A DNA stretch of 64,000 nt from an uncultured Alphaproteobacteria bacterium (GTDB lineage: Bacteria; Pseudomonadota; Alphaproteobacteria; HIMB59): contig CACDTV010000001.1 of NCBI GenBank assembly GCA_902555695.1, forward strand, positions 19,559 to 83,558, given 5' to 3'. Below, in pieces: positions 48,528-59,039 of the stretch. Under the pieces are notes generated by a model, which had not been told where the DNA came from, did no database searches, and saw nothing but the letters and a program-made list of their open reading frames with translations. The first letter of the stretch is position 1, and the number at the start of each line of letters is the position of its first letter. The position numbers were made by a program, and so were the translations under genes.

Positions 48528-49430
48528 TTATCTATCAATACCTGCTAATGCAGAAACTGATGATGCGTTTGACTTGTCAACAAATCCAGGTCCTGAAGGA
48601 ATATTAGCACCTGGTAATAGCCCAGCACCGTTGTTGTATAGGTGAAGAACTACGATAGGCATATAACCTTGTAGACGTTGTTGTTGGTCGATTGTATATG
48701 CAACTTTTCCTGAAGCGATTAAATCCATAACTTCTGGACTTAAGTCAAAACAAGAGTGATGTACTGACATACCTAAATCATCAATAGCTTTTTGAACACC
48801 TGAACAAACGTGTGGTCCAACTGATAATACTGCATCGACGTCAGGGTTTGCTTGTAAACCAGCAGCAGCTCTTGTTGGGATTGAAGCAGGGTCATTAGAA
48901 GTATCTACGTTAGTTGTTGGTAGAGCTTCTGCGTAACCGCCACATCTATCTGTAAGAGCAGTGTTGTAAGCTTCCTGAATCATGCAAAGTGCTTTAGTTG
49001 CACCCTCTGCTTTAGCTCTTTCACCAGCTTTTTGACCAGCAAGAAATTCAGGCTGACCAACGTGCATTAATGCGCCAAGAGAAGCTGAAGACTCTAAACC
49101 TGAGTTCATAGTAATAACTGGAATACCAGCGGCAACAGCATCTTTGATTGCTTGACCTAAAGCTTCTGGATCAGGAAGTGAAACTACCATACCATCAGGC
49201 TGAGTAGCAGCGGCAGCTGCAATTGACTTAGCCATGTCACCTAGGTCTCCAGATGGATTGAAAATGTATTCAAAATCTGCACCTACGTGTCTAGCAGCAT
49301 CTTCACCACCTTTTTGCACAACAGGCCAGAAAGGGTCTTTACCCTCACCGTGTGTAACCATTACAAATCTCTCAGCAAAAGCAGAAAGAGATAGGAATGA
49401 TACAAGAATTGTAAGAATTATTTTTTTCAT
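48528..49430 (-). CDS. Periplasmic sugar ABC substrate-binding protein
   Basis: Signal peptide MKKIILTILVSFLSLSAFA; type I periplasmic-binding fold pattern (DGMVVSLPDPEALGQAIKDAVAAGIPVITMNSG). Confidence 0.92.
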   Translation of the reverse strand: MKKIILTILVSFLSLSAFAERFVMVTHGEGKDPFWPVVQKGGEDAARHVGADFEYIFNPSGDLGDMAKSIAAAAATQPDGMVVSLPDPEALGQAIKDAVAAGIPVITMNSGLESSASLGALMHVGQPEFLAGQKAGERAKAEGATKALCMIQEAYNTALTDRCGGYAEALPTTNVDTSNDPASIPTRAAAGLQANPDVDAVLSVGPHVCSGVQKAIDDLGMSVHHSCFDLSPEVMDLIASGKVAYTIDQQQRLQGYMPIVVLHLYNNGAGLLPGANIPSGPGFVDKSNASSVSALAGIDR

Positions 49431-49510
49431 AAATTCCTCCTATGTTTATAAACGAATGCATATTAGTCAATTTTTGTGATCAATTCCAAATAAATGTTGA
49501 AAAAAATCAT

Positions 49511-49527
49511 GCAAATAAGACATTTGC
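49511..49527. promoter_or_regulatory. Inverted repeat GCAAAT-AAGAC-ATTTGC
   Basis: Perfect 6-5-6 repeat in a ~190-bp divergent intergenic region. Confidence 0.4.
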
Positions 49528-49547
49528 GACAAAAATATCATCTCAAC

Positions 49548-49564
49548 TGTTCAATTCTTGAACA
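49548..49564. promoter_or_regulatory. Palindrome TGTTCAA-TTC-TTGAACA
   Basis: Perfect 7-3-7 inverted repeat in same divergent intergenic region. Confidence 0.5.
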
Positions 49565-49621
49565 ATGAGTTAATTAAAATTATTGATAGCTAAAATAATT
49601 TAAATAATAGAAAATGTATTC

Positions 49622-50611
49622 ATGAAAAAACAAGAGTTTGGCGCAGGTATTTGGCATTTTGCCACCTATCTTGATAGATATGCAACAGATGGTTATGGCG
49701 AACCAAGAAGTGTACTCGATGCCATAGAACTTGCTGGACAAGTAAAAGACCTTTCATACGTGGATCTAAATTTTCCATACTTTGGAGGAAGTTACTCGAA
49801 TGAGCAAATAAAAGATGCTCTCGATAAAGCAAATTTAAAGGTGATTGGTATTACTCCTGAAATTTATACAAGAGAATTCTCAAAGGGAGCGTTCACAAAT
49901 CCTGATCCGAGTATTAGAAAAAGAGCGCATGAACTAATTACTCAAGCTTGCGAGGCTGTGAGATTTTTTAATGCCAAATATGTCAAGCTTTGGCCTGGAC
50001 AAGATGGCTGGGACTATCCTTTTCAGGTTGATCATAAATCTTTATGGAAAAATTCGATGGATGGTGTGGGAAATTTAGCAAGTGAAAATACTGATTTAAA
50101 TTTCGTAATAGAATATAAACCAAGAGAGCCAAGGGTAAAAATGAGCTATGACTCTGTTTCAAGAACTATTCTTGGTATTGAAAAAATAGGTCTTCCTAAT
50201 ATTGGACTTCTTCTTGATTTTGGTCATGCTATTTATGGTGGAGAGTCAGCTGCTGACTCGGCTCAATTAGCTATTGATTATGGTAGGCTATTTGGAATGG
50301 ATGTTAATGATAACTTTAGATCATGGGACGATGATCTTTTAGCTGGCAGTCTTCACCCCATAGAGCTTTTTGAATTTTTTTATGTTCTAAGAAAAAATAA
50401 TTGGGAAGGTGTTTGGCAACTGGATCAGTTTCCATTTAGAGAAGATAGTGTGGTAATGGCAAATATCGCTATAGATTTTTTAAAAGCTGTTGATAAAGCC
50501 CTGGATGATTTAGACATTGAAGCATTAACAAAAGCTCAAGCAAATCATGATGCTATGGCTGCTTTAAAAATTGCTCAAAAAGCTTTATATAAACATTTAT
50601 CCCAAGACTAA
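49622..50611 (+). CDS. Xylose-isomerase-like TIM-barrel sugar isomerase/epimerase
   Basis: [37 protein letters not shown]; metal-site pattern E..D/H.. Confidence 0.82.
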   Translation: MKKQEFGAGIWHFATYLDRYATDGYGEPRSVLDAIELAGQVKDLSYVDLNFPYFGGSYSNEQIKDALDKANLKVIGITPEIYTREFSKGAFTNPDPSIRKRAHELITQACEAVRFFNAKYVKLWPGQDGWDYPFQVDHKSLWKNSMDGVGNLASENTDLNFVIEYKPREPRVKMSYDSVSRTILGIEKIGLPNIGLLLDFGHAIYGGESAADSAQLAIDYGRLFGMDVNDNFRSWDDDLLAGSLHPIELFEFFYVLRKNNWEGVWQLDQFPFREDSVVMANIAIDFLKAVDKALDDLDIEALTKAQANHDAMAALKIAQKALYKHLSQD

Positions 50612-50634
50612 AAATATTTACTATTCAATAAATA

Positions 50635-51462
50635 ATGGACTTAAATCAACTTAAAATAAAATCTTTAGAATACAGGAAGACAATATTAGATATTATTTAT
50701 AAATCTGGCGCTGGTCACACTGGTGGAAGTTTATCATGTATCGACATTTTGAATGTCTTATATAATAAGGTCTTAGATATAAATCCTAAAAACTTTAACG
50801 AAAAAGACCGAAACCATTATATCCATAGTAAAGGTCATTCAGTTGAGGCTCTTTACACCGTTCTTTGTGATCAAGGTTTTTTTTCAAGAAAAGATCTTGA
50901 AAAGCTCAATCATTTTAACTCTCATTTTATTGGACATCCCACTAGAAAAATTTTGGGAATTGAGCATAACACCGGCGCTTTAGGACATGGCCTTTCAGTT
51001 GCTGTAGGTTTAGCGCTATCTAAAAAAATAGATCAAAAAACAAATAAAGTTTTTTCTTTATTGGGTGATGGAGAGCTATCAGAGGGTTCGGTGTGGGAAG
51101 CTTGTACTACTGCTTCTAAATATCATTTGGATAATTTAATCGTAATTATTGATAGGAATGATTTACAAATTACAGGAAAAACAGAAGAAGTTAACCCAAT
51201 AGAGCCGATTGATAAAAAATTTGCGTCATTTGGTTTTGAAACTATTTCAACAAATGGAAATAATATTTCTGAATTATTAAATGTATTTAAAGAAATACCC
51301 ATTCAAAAAAATAAGCCTACAGTCATAATTGCAAAAACTACAAAAGGGTCCGGTGTAAGTTTTATAGAAAATCAAATCAATTGGCACCATAAAGTGCCAA
51401 GCGAAGATGAGTATGGGAGGGCAATCTCAGAGCTAAATGAGAAACTAAATTCATATGAATAA
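50635..51462 (+). CDS. Transketolase N-terminal subunit
   Basis: GAGHTGGSLSCIDIL; GALGHGLSVAVGLALSKK; SLLGDGELSEGSVWEA. Confidence 0.92.
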   Translation: MDLNQLKIKSLEYRKTILDIIYKSGAGHTGGSLSCIDILNVLYNKVLDINPKNFNEKDRNHYIHSKGHSVEALYTVLCDQGFFSRKDLEKLNHFNSHFIGHPTRKILGIEHNTGALGHGLSVAVGLALSKKIDQKTNKVFSLLGDGELSEGSVWEACTTASKYHLDNLIVIIDRNDLQITGKTEEVNPIEPIDKKFASFGFETISTNGNNISELLNVFKEIPIQKNKPTVIIAKTTKGSGVSFIENQINWHHKVPSEDEYGRAISELNEKLNSYE

Positions 51463-52396
51463 AATTGGTAAACCTAACCTAGAAATCTTTTCTGAGACAT
51501 TACTATCTGAGGCAAAAAAAAATAAAGATATTATTGTTGTCACTAGTGACTCAAGAGGTTCGGGTAAATTGGTTCCATTTGGTAAAGAATTACCTGATCA
51601 AATTATAGAAGTAGGTATTGCAGAACAGAATTTAGTCGGGGTTTCATCAGGCTTAGCTGCAGGAGGAAAGATTGTATTTGGCGTCTCTCCTGCAAGTTTT
51701 TTAACTGCAAGATCTTTAGAGCAGATTAAGAATGATGTTGCTTATTCTGATCGCAATGTCTCGTTGATAGGAATTAGTGCAGGGATTAGCTATGGACAGC
51801 TAGGATCAACGCATCACTCGATACATGATTTTGCCACATTGAGAGCAATTAATAATATGACAATAGTTGCACCTGCAGATAACTTTGAAGCATCACAAGC
51901 TATCAAACAATCTGTTTCATATGATCATCCCCTTTACATTAGGTATGGAAAAAAACCAATGATGGATATTCATCCTCCAGGAACAGAATTTAAAATTGGA
52001 AAATCTATTGTAGTAAAAAAAGGTGAGGATTTAACAATTGTAGCAACTGGTGAAACTTTGCAACGAGCATACTTGGCTAGTGAAATTTTAAAAGAAAGTA
52101 ATATTCATTGTTCAATTATCAGCATGCATACAATAAAGCCCTTTGATAAAAAAACATTTATTGAATTTTCTAAAAACTCTAAAGCTATCTTAACAGTCGA
52201 AGAACATAGTATATTTGGAGGACTTGGTGAATGTTGTGCGAGCCTGATTGCTCAGAATAATATAAATGTAAAACTCAAAATACTTGGCATACCTGACGAA
52301 TATATGATTAATGGATCTCAAGCTGATGTATTAGATCATTATGAAATGAGTCCGGAAAAAATAGCTAAAATATCAAAAGACTTACTTAACAAATGA
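51455..52396 (+). CDS. Transketolase C-terminal subunit
   Basis: DQIIEVGIAEQNLVGVSSGLAAGG; STHHSIHDFATLRAINNMTIVAPAD. Confidence 0.92.
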   Translation: MNKIGKPNLEIFSETLLSEAKKNKDIIVVTSDSRGSGKLVPFGKELPDQIIEVGIAEQNLVGVSSGLAAGGKIVFGVSPASFLTARSLEQIKNDVAYSDRNVSLIGISAGISYGQLGSTHHSIHDFATLRAINNMTIVAPADNFEASQAIKQSVSYDHPLYIRYGKKPMMDIHPPGTEFKIGKSIVVKKGEDLTIVATGETLQRAYLASEILKESNIHCSIISMHTIKPFDKKTFIEFSKNSKAILTVEEHSIFGGLGECCASLIAQNNINVKLKILGIPDEYMINGSQADVLDHYEMSPEKIAKISKDLLNK

Positions 52397-53868
52397 GCTA
52401 TATAACTATTGACTCAAGTACGTCATCTACGACAGTCATTGTTTTTAATGAAAAATTAGATGTCTTAAAAAGATTTCAAAAGGAACACCGACAAATAATC
52501 ACAGATGAAGGTTATATTGAACACGATTTAGAAGAAATTTATCAAAACTTATTAGAGTTAGTTAAAAAAGCATCAGAAATTATCTCAAATCCTAAATTCA
52601 TCAGTCTAACTAATCAAAGAGAAACATTTACGCTCTTTAACAAAAAAGATGGAAAGCCAATACATAATGCAGTTGTTTGGCAGTGCACTAGAGGTCAAAA
52701 AATTTGTGAGGATATTCTAAATGATAGGTCAAAAAATAAAGAAATTATTGATAAAACTGGTCTTAAACCAAATACTTTTTTTTCTGGCAGTAAATTAAAA
52801 TGGGTTTATGAGAACAAATCAGAAGTTAAATCGAAAATCGACAATGGAGATATCTTATTTGGAACAATCGAAACATATCTCATTTATAGACTTACAAACC
52901 TTAATTCTTATGTGACTGATACTACAAATGCATCAAGAACCTTATTATTTAATTGTTTAGAAAATTCTTGGGATCAAAATTTATTAAATATTTTTGATGG
53001 CAATAATCTGAATTTTCCAAAAATACTCAATAGTTCAAATATTTTTGGAGAGAGTAATTTTAATAAAGCATTTGAAAAGTCAATACCTATAATTGGAGTT
53101 GCTGGTGATGCTCAAGCTTCATTTTTTGCAAATTTTTGTTTTGATAAAGGTGATACTAAAATCACGACAGGAACTGGTTTTAACATTCAAACAAATATTG
53201 GTCATGAAATGATTGTCGATGAAAATTCACTTACCTCCCTGGCTTTCACAAATGATAAAGGGAATATCTACGCATTAGAATGCCTAAATTCATTTGCTGG
53301 AGGAACAATTTCATGGCTTAAAAACAATTTAAAATTAATCAGTAAGGCTGAAGATAGTGAAGTTTTATCAAAAAAAGTAAAAGATAATAATGGTGTCTAT
53401 TTAATACCTGCCTTTTCAGGGCTAGGTCCTCCATTTTGGGTATCCGACGCTAGGGCTGCATTCTTTGGTATAAGTGCGTCTACAAATACCAATCATTTAG
53501 TCAGAGCTGGGCTAGAGTCTGTTGCTTATCAAATGGTCGTGTATTTAGAGTTTATGAAAAAATCGAGAAATCTTAATTTAAAAAACTTATCTGTTGATGG
53601 TGGTATGGTAAAAAATAAGTTTTTCCTTCAACTAATTAGTAACCTATTAGAAATTGAGTTAAATATCCCTGAAATGGAGGATATGTCATCTTATGGTGCG
53701 TTACTTTTTGGAATGCAGTATTATCATAATTTAAAAAATACCAGTGATTTAAATGATTTTAAGGTGAAAAGCTCTAAAATTATTCCTAATATCGATGACA
53801 CTATCAGAAACTCTTTTAATTCCTGGAAAGAAATAGTTGATAAACATTTCCTGAAAAATCAAGACTAA
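52393..53868 (+). CDS. FGGY-family carbohydrate kinase (glycerol-kinase-like)
   Basis: ITIDSSTSSTTVIVFNE; SLTNQRETFTLFNKKDGKPIHNAVVWQCTRG; GVAGDAQASFF. Confidence 0.9.
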   Translation: MSYITIDSSTSSTTVIVFNEKLDVLKRFQKEHRQIITDEGYIEHDLEEIYQNLLELVKKASEIISNPKFISLTNQRETFTLFNKKDGKPIHNAVVWQCTRGQKICEDILNDRSKNKEIIDKTGLKPNTFFSGSKLKWVYENKSEVKSKIDNGDILFGTIETYLIYRLTNLNSYVTDTTNASRTLLFNCLENSWDQNLLNIFDGNNLNFPKILNSSNIFGESNFNKAFEKSIPIIGVAGDAQASFFANFCFDKGDTKITTGTGFNIQTNIGHEMIVDENSLTSLAFTNDKGNIYALECLNSFAGGTISWLKNNLKLISKAEDSEVLSKKVKDNNGVYLIPAFSGLGPPFWVSDARAAFFGISASTNTNHLVRAGLESVAYQMVVYLEFMKKSRNLNLKNLSVDGGMVKNKFFLQLISNLLEIELNIPEMEDMSSYGALLFGMQYYHNLKNTSDLNDFKVKSSKIIPNIDDTIRNSFNSWKEIVDKHFLKNQD

Positions 53869-53944
53869 AAAATTAATATTTAACTAGCATGTAGACATGA
53901 CAATAGGATATTGTGAACATGACTATATATAGGAGGAAATAACT

Positions 53945-54979
53945 ATGAGAAAATTATCTCTAGTTCTGGCTTCACTTATGGCTGTCGCTTTTACTTTTGC
54001 TACTATGCCAGCAAAAGCAGGAAGTCATGCTGTTGAAGCTTGCTTAATTACAAAAACAGACATCAATCCTTTCTTCGTTAAAATGAAAGAGGGAGCAGAA
54101 GCGAGAGCTAATGAATTAGGTGTCAAATTATCATTCTTTGCGGGTAAAGTTGATGGTGACCATGAGACTCAAGTAAGAGCTATTGAGACTTGTATTGCTT
54201 CAGGTGCAAAAGGTATTTTAATTGCTGCATCTGACACAAAAGCTATTGTTACTCCATTAAAAAATGCTCAAGACAATGGTTTACTAGTCATTGCTCTTGA
54301 CACACCACTAGAGCCAATTACAGCTGCAGACTCTACTTTTGCAACTGATAACTTCAAGGCAGGTGAATTAGGTGGAGCATGGGTTGCTGCAAAGTTAGGA
54401 GCAGATGCTGCTAATGCCAAAATTGCAATGTTAGACCTTAACGAGAGTCAACCTTCTGTTGGTGTTCTTAGAGATCAAGGTTTCTTATCTGGATTTGGAA
54501 TCGATGTAAAAGATGTTTCCAGATGGGGAGATGAAGATGATCCAAGAATTATCTGTAATGAAGTTACAAACGGTAACGAAGAAGGTGGAAGAACTGCAAT
54601 GGAAAAATGTCTACAAAAAGACCCAGACATAAACGTTGTGTACACTATTAATGAGCCAGCAGCTGTTGGTGCTTATGAGGCATTAAAAGCAGTTGGAAAA
54701 GATGATGGTAGCGTTCTTATTGCTTCAGTTGACGGAGGTTGCCCAGGTGTAGCTGACGTAGAAAGAGGAATTATAGGTGCTACATCTCAGCAATACCCAC
54801 TATTAATGGCTTCACTTGGTGTTGAGGCTATTAAAGCTTGGGCTGAAGATGGTTCAAAGCCTGAAAATACTCCAGGTCTTGACTTTTTTAACACTGGTGT
54901 GAACTTAGTTACAGATGATGCTGCTAGCGGAGTTCCATCAATTAGTGTCAAAGAAGGTATGGATAGATGTTGGGGTTAA
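53945..54979 (+). CDS. frcB: Periplasmic sugar ABC substrate-binding protein (FrcB-like)
   Basis: Signal peptide [54 protein letters not shown] upstream. Confidence 0.88.
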   Translation: MRKLSLVLASLMAVAFTFATMPAKAGSHAVEACLITKTDINPFFVKMKEGAEARANELGVKLSFFAGKVDGDHETQVRAIETCIASGAKGILIAASDTKAIVTPLKNAQDNGLLVIALDTPLEPITAADSTFATDNFKAGELGGAWVAAKLGADAANAKIAMLDLNESQPSVGVLRDQGFLSGFGIDVKDVSRWGDEDDPRIICNEVTNGNEEGGRTAMEKCLQKDPDINVVYTINEPAAVGAYEALKAVGKDDGSVLIASVDGGCPGVADVERGIIGATSQQYPLLMASLGVEAIKAWAEDGSKPENTPGLDFFNTGVNLVTDDAASGVPSISVKEGMDRCWG

Positions 54980-54995
54980 TCCAATAATTTTATTA

Positions 54996-55021
54996 TTCAG
55001 GGCAGATTATTCTGCCCTGAA
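54996..55021 (+). terminator. 11-bp stem/4-nt loop hairpin between binding-protein gene and permease gene
   Basis: TTCAGGGCAGA-TTAT-TCTGCCCTGAA; T-run TATTTTTT 11 nt downstream. Confidence 0.8.
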
Positions 55022-55038
55022 GTCATGATATTTTTTAA

Positions 55039-56133
55039 ATGAATAAAGTTTCTGACGACATTTCTAAAGATCTAAAAGATCAACCTAAATTCACAACTGA
55101 TATAGGTGAAAAAGATCAAGATCATCACTCTTTTGATTTAGGTGAACAAACTACATTAAAAAAAATTCAACATTTTCTTCACGGTAATCCAACAATAGTT
55201 CCTGTTATTATTTTAATATTAAGCGTTATTGCATTTGGTTTCATAGCTGGAGGAAAATTTTTCTCTGCTTTTAATTTATCTCTGATTGTACAACAAGTTA
55301 CAATTGTCGGTATTCTTGCAGCAGCTCAAACTCTAATAATATTAACTGCTGGAATTGATTTAAGTGTTGCGGCAATGATGGTGTTAGCATCAGTGTTCAT
55401 GGGTAAGCTTTCTGTTGAAATGGGAGTTCCAACCCTCCCAGCAATAGCAGTAGGGTTTATCTCTGGTATTGCAACAGGTGCTTTCAATGGGTTACTGGTA
55501 ACTCGCTTAAGATTACCCCCGTTCATAGTTACTTTAGGAACTTGGAATATATTTTTTGCACTAGTAATTTTCTTTACTGGATCTCAATCTATCAGAAGCT
55601 CTGATATTGAAGTAAACGCTCCTCTTCTACACTTTTGGGGTGAAAGAATTAATCTTGGAGGTTTTGTATTCACTTACGGTGCGTTCCTCATGATTGGTAT
55701 TTTTGTTTTTCTATGGTTTTTACTCAATAAAACTGCTTGGGGGAGACATGTTTACGCAATTGGCGATGATAAGGAGGCTGCTGAGTTATCGGGTATTAGA
55801 ACTGACAGGATGTTAGTTTCAATTTATGCTGTTGCTGGGCTTGTTGTTGCGATTGGAGCATGGGTTTCAATTGGTAGAGTTGGTTCAGTGTCTCCAACAT
55901 CTTTTTATGAAGGTAACTTAGACTCCATTACAGCTGTTGTTATAGGTGGAACTTCTCTTTTTGGTGGAAGGGGCACTATAATTGGTTCTTTATTTGGGGC
56001 TTTGATTGTGGGAGTATTTAGCTCAGGTCTGTCCATAGCAGGTCTTGATGTATTGTGGCAAAGATTTGCTTTAGGTTGTCTTATAATAGTGGCGGTAGGA
56101 ATAGATCAATGGATAAGAAAGGTCTCAGCGTAA
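55039..56133 (+). CDS. frcC: Sugar ABC transporter permease (FrcC-like)
   Basis: AGIDLSVAAMMVLASV; VVIGGTSLFGGRGT. Confidence 0.9.
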   Translation: MNKVSDDISKDLKDQPKFTTDIGEKDQDHHSFDLGEQTTLKKIQHFLHGNPTIVPVIILILSVIAFGFIAGGKFFSAFNLSLIVQQVTIVGILAAAQTLIILTAGIDLSVAAMMVLASVFMGKLSVEMGVPTLPAIAVGFISGIATGAFNGLLVTRLRLPPFIVTLGTWNIFFALVIFFTGSQSIRSSDIEVNAPLLHFWGERINLGGFVFTYGAFLMIGIFVFLWFLLNKTAWGRHVYAIGDDKEAAELSGIRTDRMLVSIYAVAGLVVAIGAWVSIGRVGSVSPTSFYEGNLDSITAVVIGGTSLFGGRGTIIGSLFGALIVGVFSSGLSIAGLDVLWQRFALGCLIIVAVGIDQWIRKVSA

Positions 56134-56897
56134 TGCAGCCAGTGCTAGTAGCAAAGAAGTTATCAAAAAAATACGGTAAAGTTGTTGCACTTGATAGTGC
56201 TGATTTAGAGCTTTATCCAGGTGAAGTTTTGGGAGTAATTGGAGACAATGGCGCTGGAAAGTCTACACTAATTAAGGTGCTATGTGGTGCTGTTATTCCT
56301 GATAGCGGTGAAATATTGCTTGATGGTAAAAATGTTACTTTTACATCACCTATAGAAGCAAGAAAATTAGGTATCGAAACTGTTTATCAGAACCTTGCAC
56401 TTTCACCTGCTTTATCAATAACTGATAATATGTTTTTAGGTAGAGAAATTAGACAAAAAGGCTTTATGGGTAGTTTTTTAAAATTTTTAGATAAAAAAGC
56501 AATGGCAGATGAAGCTAGAAAACGACTATCTGATCTTGGTCTATTAACCATACAAAATATAAATCAATTAGTTGAAACATTGTCTGGAGGTCAACGACAA
56601 GGTGTTGCAGTTGCAAGAGCAACATCATTTGGAACTAAAGTCGTTATTATGGATGAGCCTACTGCAGCTCTAGGTGTTAAAGAAAGTAGAAGAGTTTTAG
56701 AGTTAATTGGTGAGGTGAGGTCTAGAGGAATACCCATCATATTAATTTCACATAATATGCCTCATGTTTTTGAAGTAGCTGATAGAATACACATTCATAG
56801 ACTTGGAACTCGATTATGTGTAATTGACCCTAAGAAACATGAAATGTCTGATGCTGTCGCATATATGACAGGTGCTAAGCAACCACCTCAAAATTAA
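56133..56897 (+). CDS. frcA: Sugar ABC transporter ATP-binding protein (FrcA-like)
   Basis: GDNGAGKSTLIKVLCGAV; LSGGQRQGVAVARA; start at TAATG overlap with permease stop rather than ORF track 56055. Confidence 0.9.
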   Translation: MQPVLVAKKLSKKYGKVVALDSADLELYPGEVLGVIGDNGAGKSTLIKVLCGAVIPDSGEILLDGKNVTFTSPIEARKLGIETVYQNLALSPALSITDNMFLGREIRQKGFMGSFLKFLDKKAMADEARKRLSDLGLLTIQNINQLVETLSGGQRQGVAVARATSFGTKVVIMDEPTAALGVKESRRVLELIGEVRSRGIPIILISHNMPHVFEVADRIHIHRLGTRLCVIDPKKHEMSDAVAYMTGAKQPPQN

Positions 56898-57532
56898 TTT
56901 ATTAAATTAAATTCAGCAGAAATACTTTTACTAATAACATTTAATCCATTTGGAAGATCATTTTTATAAACTTTATTTTTAATTTGATCATTAGATAGTC
57001 CAAAACTCTCCCATCTTTCAATTAATCTTTTTTCTAAAATATCTTTATTACAATCAATCATTATAGTTGTATCAAAAAAATTATGAATTTTTCTCCATGG
57101 TTCTTGATCAAGCAATAAATAATTACCCTCTACTATTATAATTTTTGTATTCTCAGATATGACTAAAGCAGATGATCTTGATAGTTCTAATGATCTATCA
57201 AAGATAGGGACAATCACTTCACCCTCGTTTTTCAATCTTAATAAACAATTTAATAAACCCAGTACATCAAATGTTTCTGGTGCCCCTTTTCTCTCAATTA
57301 ATTTTTTTGTCTCAAGTATATTATTATCAAGGTGGAAACCATCCATTTGAAGAACACTTGATTTATGACTATTTAATATTAGTTCTGACTTTAATTTTTC
57401 AGATATTGTGCTTTTTCCAGATGCTGGTGCTCCAGAAATTGCTATAAAATAACGACTTTGATTAATTTTAATAACATTCTCTAATATTTTTTTTACTAAT
57501 TCTGGGAATTCTATTCTTTGGTTGCTAGACAT
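56894..57532 (-). CDS. P-loop kinase, uridine kinase/FrcK-like
   Basis: ISGAPASGKSTISEKL; QMDGFHLDN; IIVEGNYLLLDQEPW. Confidence 0.85.
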   Translation of the reverse strand: MSSNQRIEFPELVKKILENVIKINQSRYFIAISGAPASGKSTISEKLKSELILNSHKSSVLQMDGFHLDNNILETKKLIERKGAPETFDVLGLLNCLLRLKNEGEVIVPIFDRSLELSRSSALVISENTKIIIVEGNYLLLDQEPWRKIHNFFDTTIMIDCNKDILEKRLIERWESFGLSNDQIKNKVYKNDLPNGLNVISKSISAEFNLIN

Positions 57533-58979
57533 TTTTTCCTAAATAAAAGCTTTTCCACTTTAAAAACCTGTCTTTTAAGATACCTGTTTGAATTTCATTT
57601 TTACCTATAATTTTTTTGACTTTTGGAAGACTAAGGGCTTCACTTGGTTTTAAATTATTGTAACCAAGAAATGCTATTCTAGCAGCTCCAAAAGCAGCCA
57701 TTGTGTCTGAAGCATCAGTTATTGATAAATCTCTCTCCATCAATGAAGCAAGTATTTGTATCCAGCTGTCATTTTTAGAACCACCTCCTATTACAAAGAT
57801 GTTATCTAACTTTATACCAGTCTTAACTAAGGATGAATAATTATCATACAAACCAAAAGAAATACCTTCTATTAAACTATAGATTAATGTATTTCGATTA
57901 GTGTCTATACCCATTTCGTGAAAACTTGCTCTTACATGAGGATCATTAATTGGTGTTCTCTCACCAGTAAGATAAGGAAGATAATAAGGATATCTACTTA
58001 CATCAGAAAAATTATTTAAAACAGAATTTAACTCTTTATTAATCTCATCAATTGATGAATTAAAATTATTTATAAACCAATTAACATTTGAGGTGCAAGA
58101 GAGCATCACTGACATGAGGTGCCATGTTTCAGGTAAGCAGTGACAAAAGGAATGTATCGCATCATCATAATTTTTTAAAAAGTTTTTTGTTGAACCAAAA
58201 ATAACACCAGAAGTGCCTAAAGATAATGAAGCATTTCCCTCTTGGTAAAGCCCTAATCCAACAGCGGCTGCAGCATTATCTCCTGCTCCACCAAAAACTT
58301 TGCAAGAGTTACTAAAACCATATTTTTCTGCAATCTCTTTTTTAATTACGCCTGTTTGATCTGTCCCCTCACAAGTTTTAGGCATTTGCGAGATATCCAT
58401 TGAGCCAATATCTAAAAGTTTATTAGACCAAGTTCTATTTTTTACATCTAACCAATAAGTGCCTGCTGCGTCTGACAAATCACTAAAAAACTCTCCAGTT
58501 AAATAAAATCTTAAATAGTCTTTCGGCAATAAAACCTTTGCAATTGAATTAAAATTTTCACTTTCGTGTTCTTTCATCCATAAGATTTTTGGTGATGTAA
58601 AACCAGGCATTGCTATATTTCCAGCTATATCCATAACAGTTTCGTCAGCCATAATTTGACTGCACTGCCTAAAACTACGTGTATCATTCCATAGTATACA
58701 AGGCCTTATGACCTTTTGATTTTTATCAATACAAGTTGCACCATGCATATGTCCGGAAAAAGATACAGCTTTGATCTGCGATAAATCAAATTTTAAAACT
58801 ATTTGTTTGATACACTGATCTAATGCTTTTATCCAAAATGATGGATCTTGTTCTGACCAACCATTTTGAGGAGTGGACAATGGTATATTTTCACTATTGA
58901 CACTAAACAAGATTTCTTGTTCTTCTCCGAGTAGCAAACACTTCATCGAAGAAGTACCAAGATCAATACCTAAATACAT
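57525..58979 (-). CDS. xylB: Xylulokinase
   Basis: LGIDLGTSSMKCLLL; SFSGHMHGATCIDKNQKVIRPCILWNDTRS; GAGDNAAAAVGLG. Confidence 0.9.
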   Translation of the reverse strand: MYLGIDLGTSSMKCLLLGEEQEILFSVNSENIPLSTPQNGWSEQDPSFWIKALDQCIKQIVLKFDLSQIKAVSFSGHMHGATCIDKNQKVIRPCILWNDTRSFRQCSQIMADETVMDIAGNIAMPGFTSPKILWMKEHESENFNSIAKVLLPKDYLRFYLTGEFFSDLSDAAGTYWLDVKNRTWSNKLLDIGSMDISQMPKTCEGTDQTGVIKKEIAEKYGFSNSCKVFGGAGDNAAAAVGLGLYQEGNASLSLGTSGVIFGSTKNFLKNYDDAIHSFCHCLPETWHLMSVMLSCTSNVNWFINNFNSSIDEINKELNSVLNNFSDVSRYPYYLPYLTGERTPINDPHVRASFHEMGIDTNRNTLIYSLIEGISFGLYDNYSSLVKTGIKLDNIFVIGGGSKNDSWIQILASLMERDLSITDASDTMAAFGAARIAFLGYNNLKPSEALSLPKVKKIIGKNEIQTGILKDRFLKWKSFYLGKNV

Positions 58980-59039
58980 TTTTATATTATATATAGAATA
59001 AAACTATTTTCTATTTATAGAATTGAGTATAATCAGATT

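Noticed and set aside
50635-52396. Split transketolase considered as a substitute for IolD
   Set aside because: Sequence motifs are transketolase-like and the neighbourhood fits a pentose kinase pathway instead.
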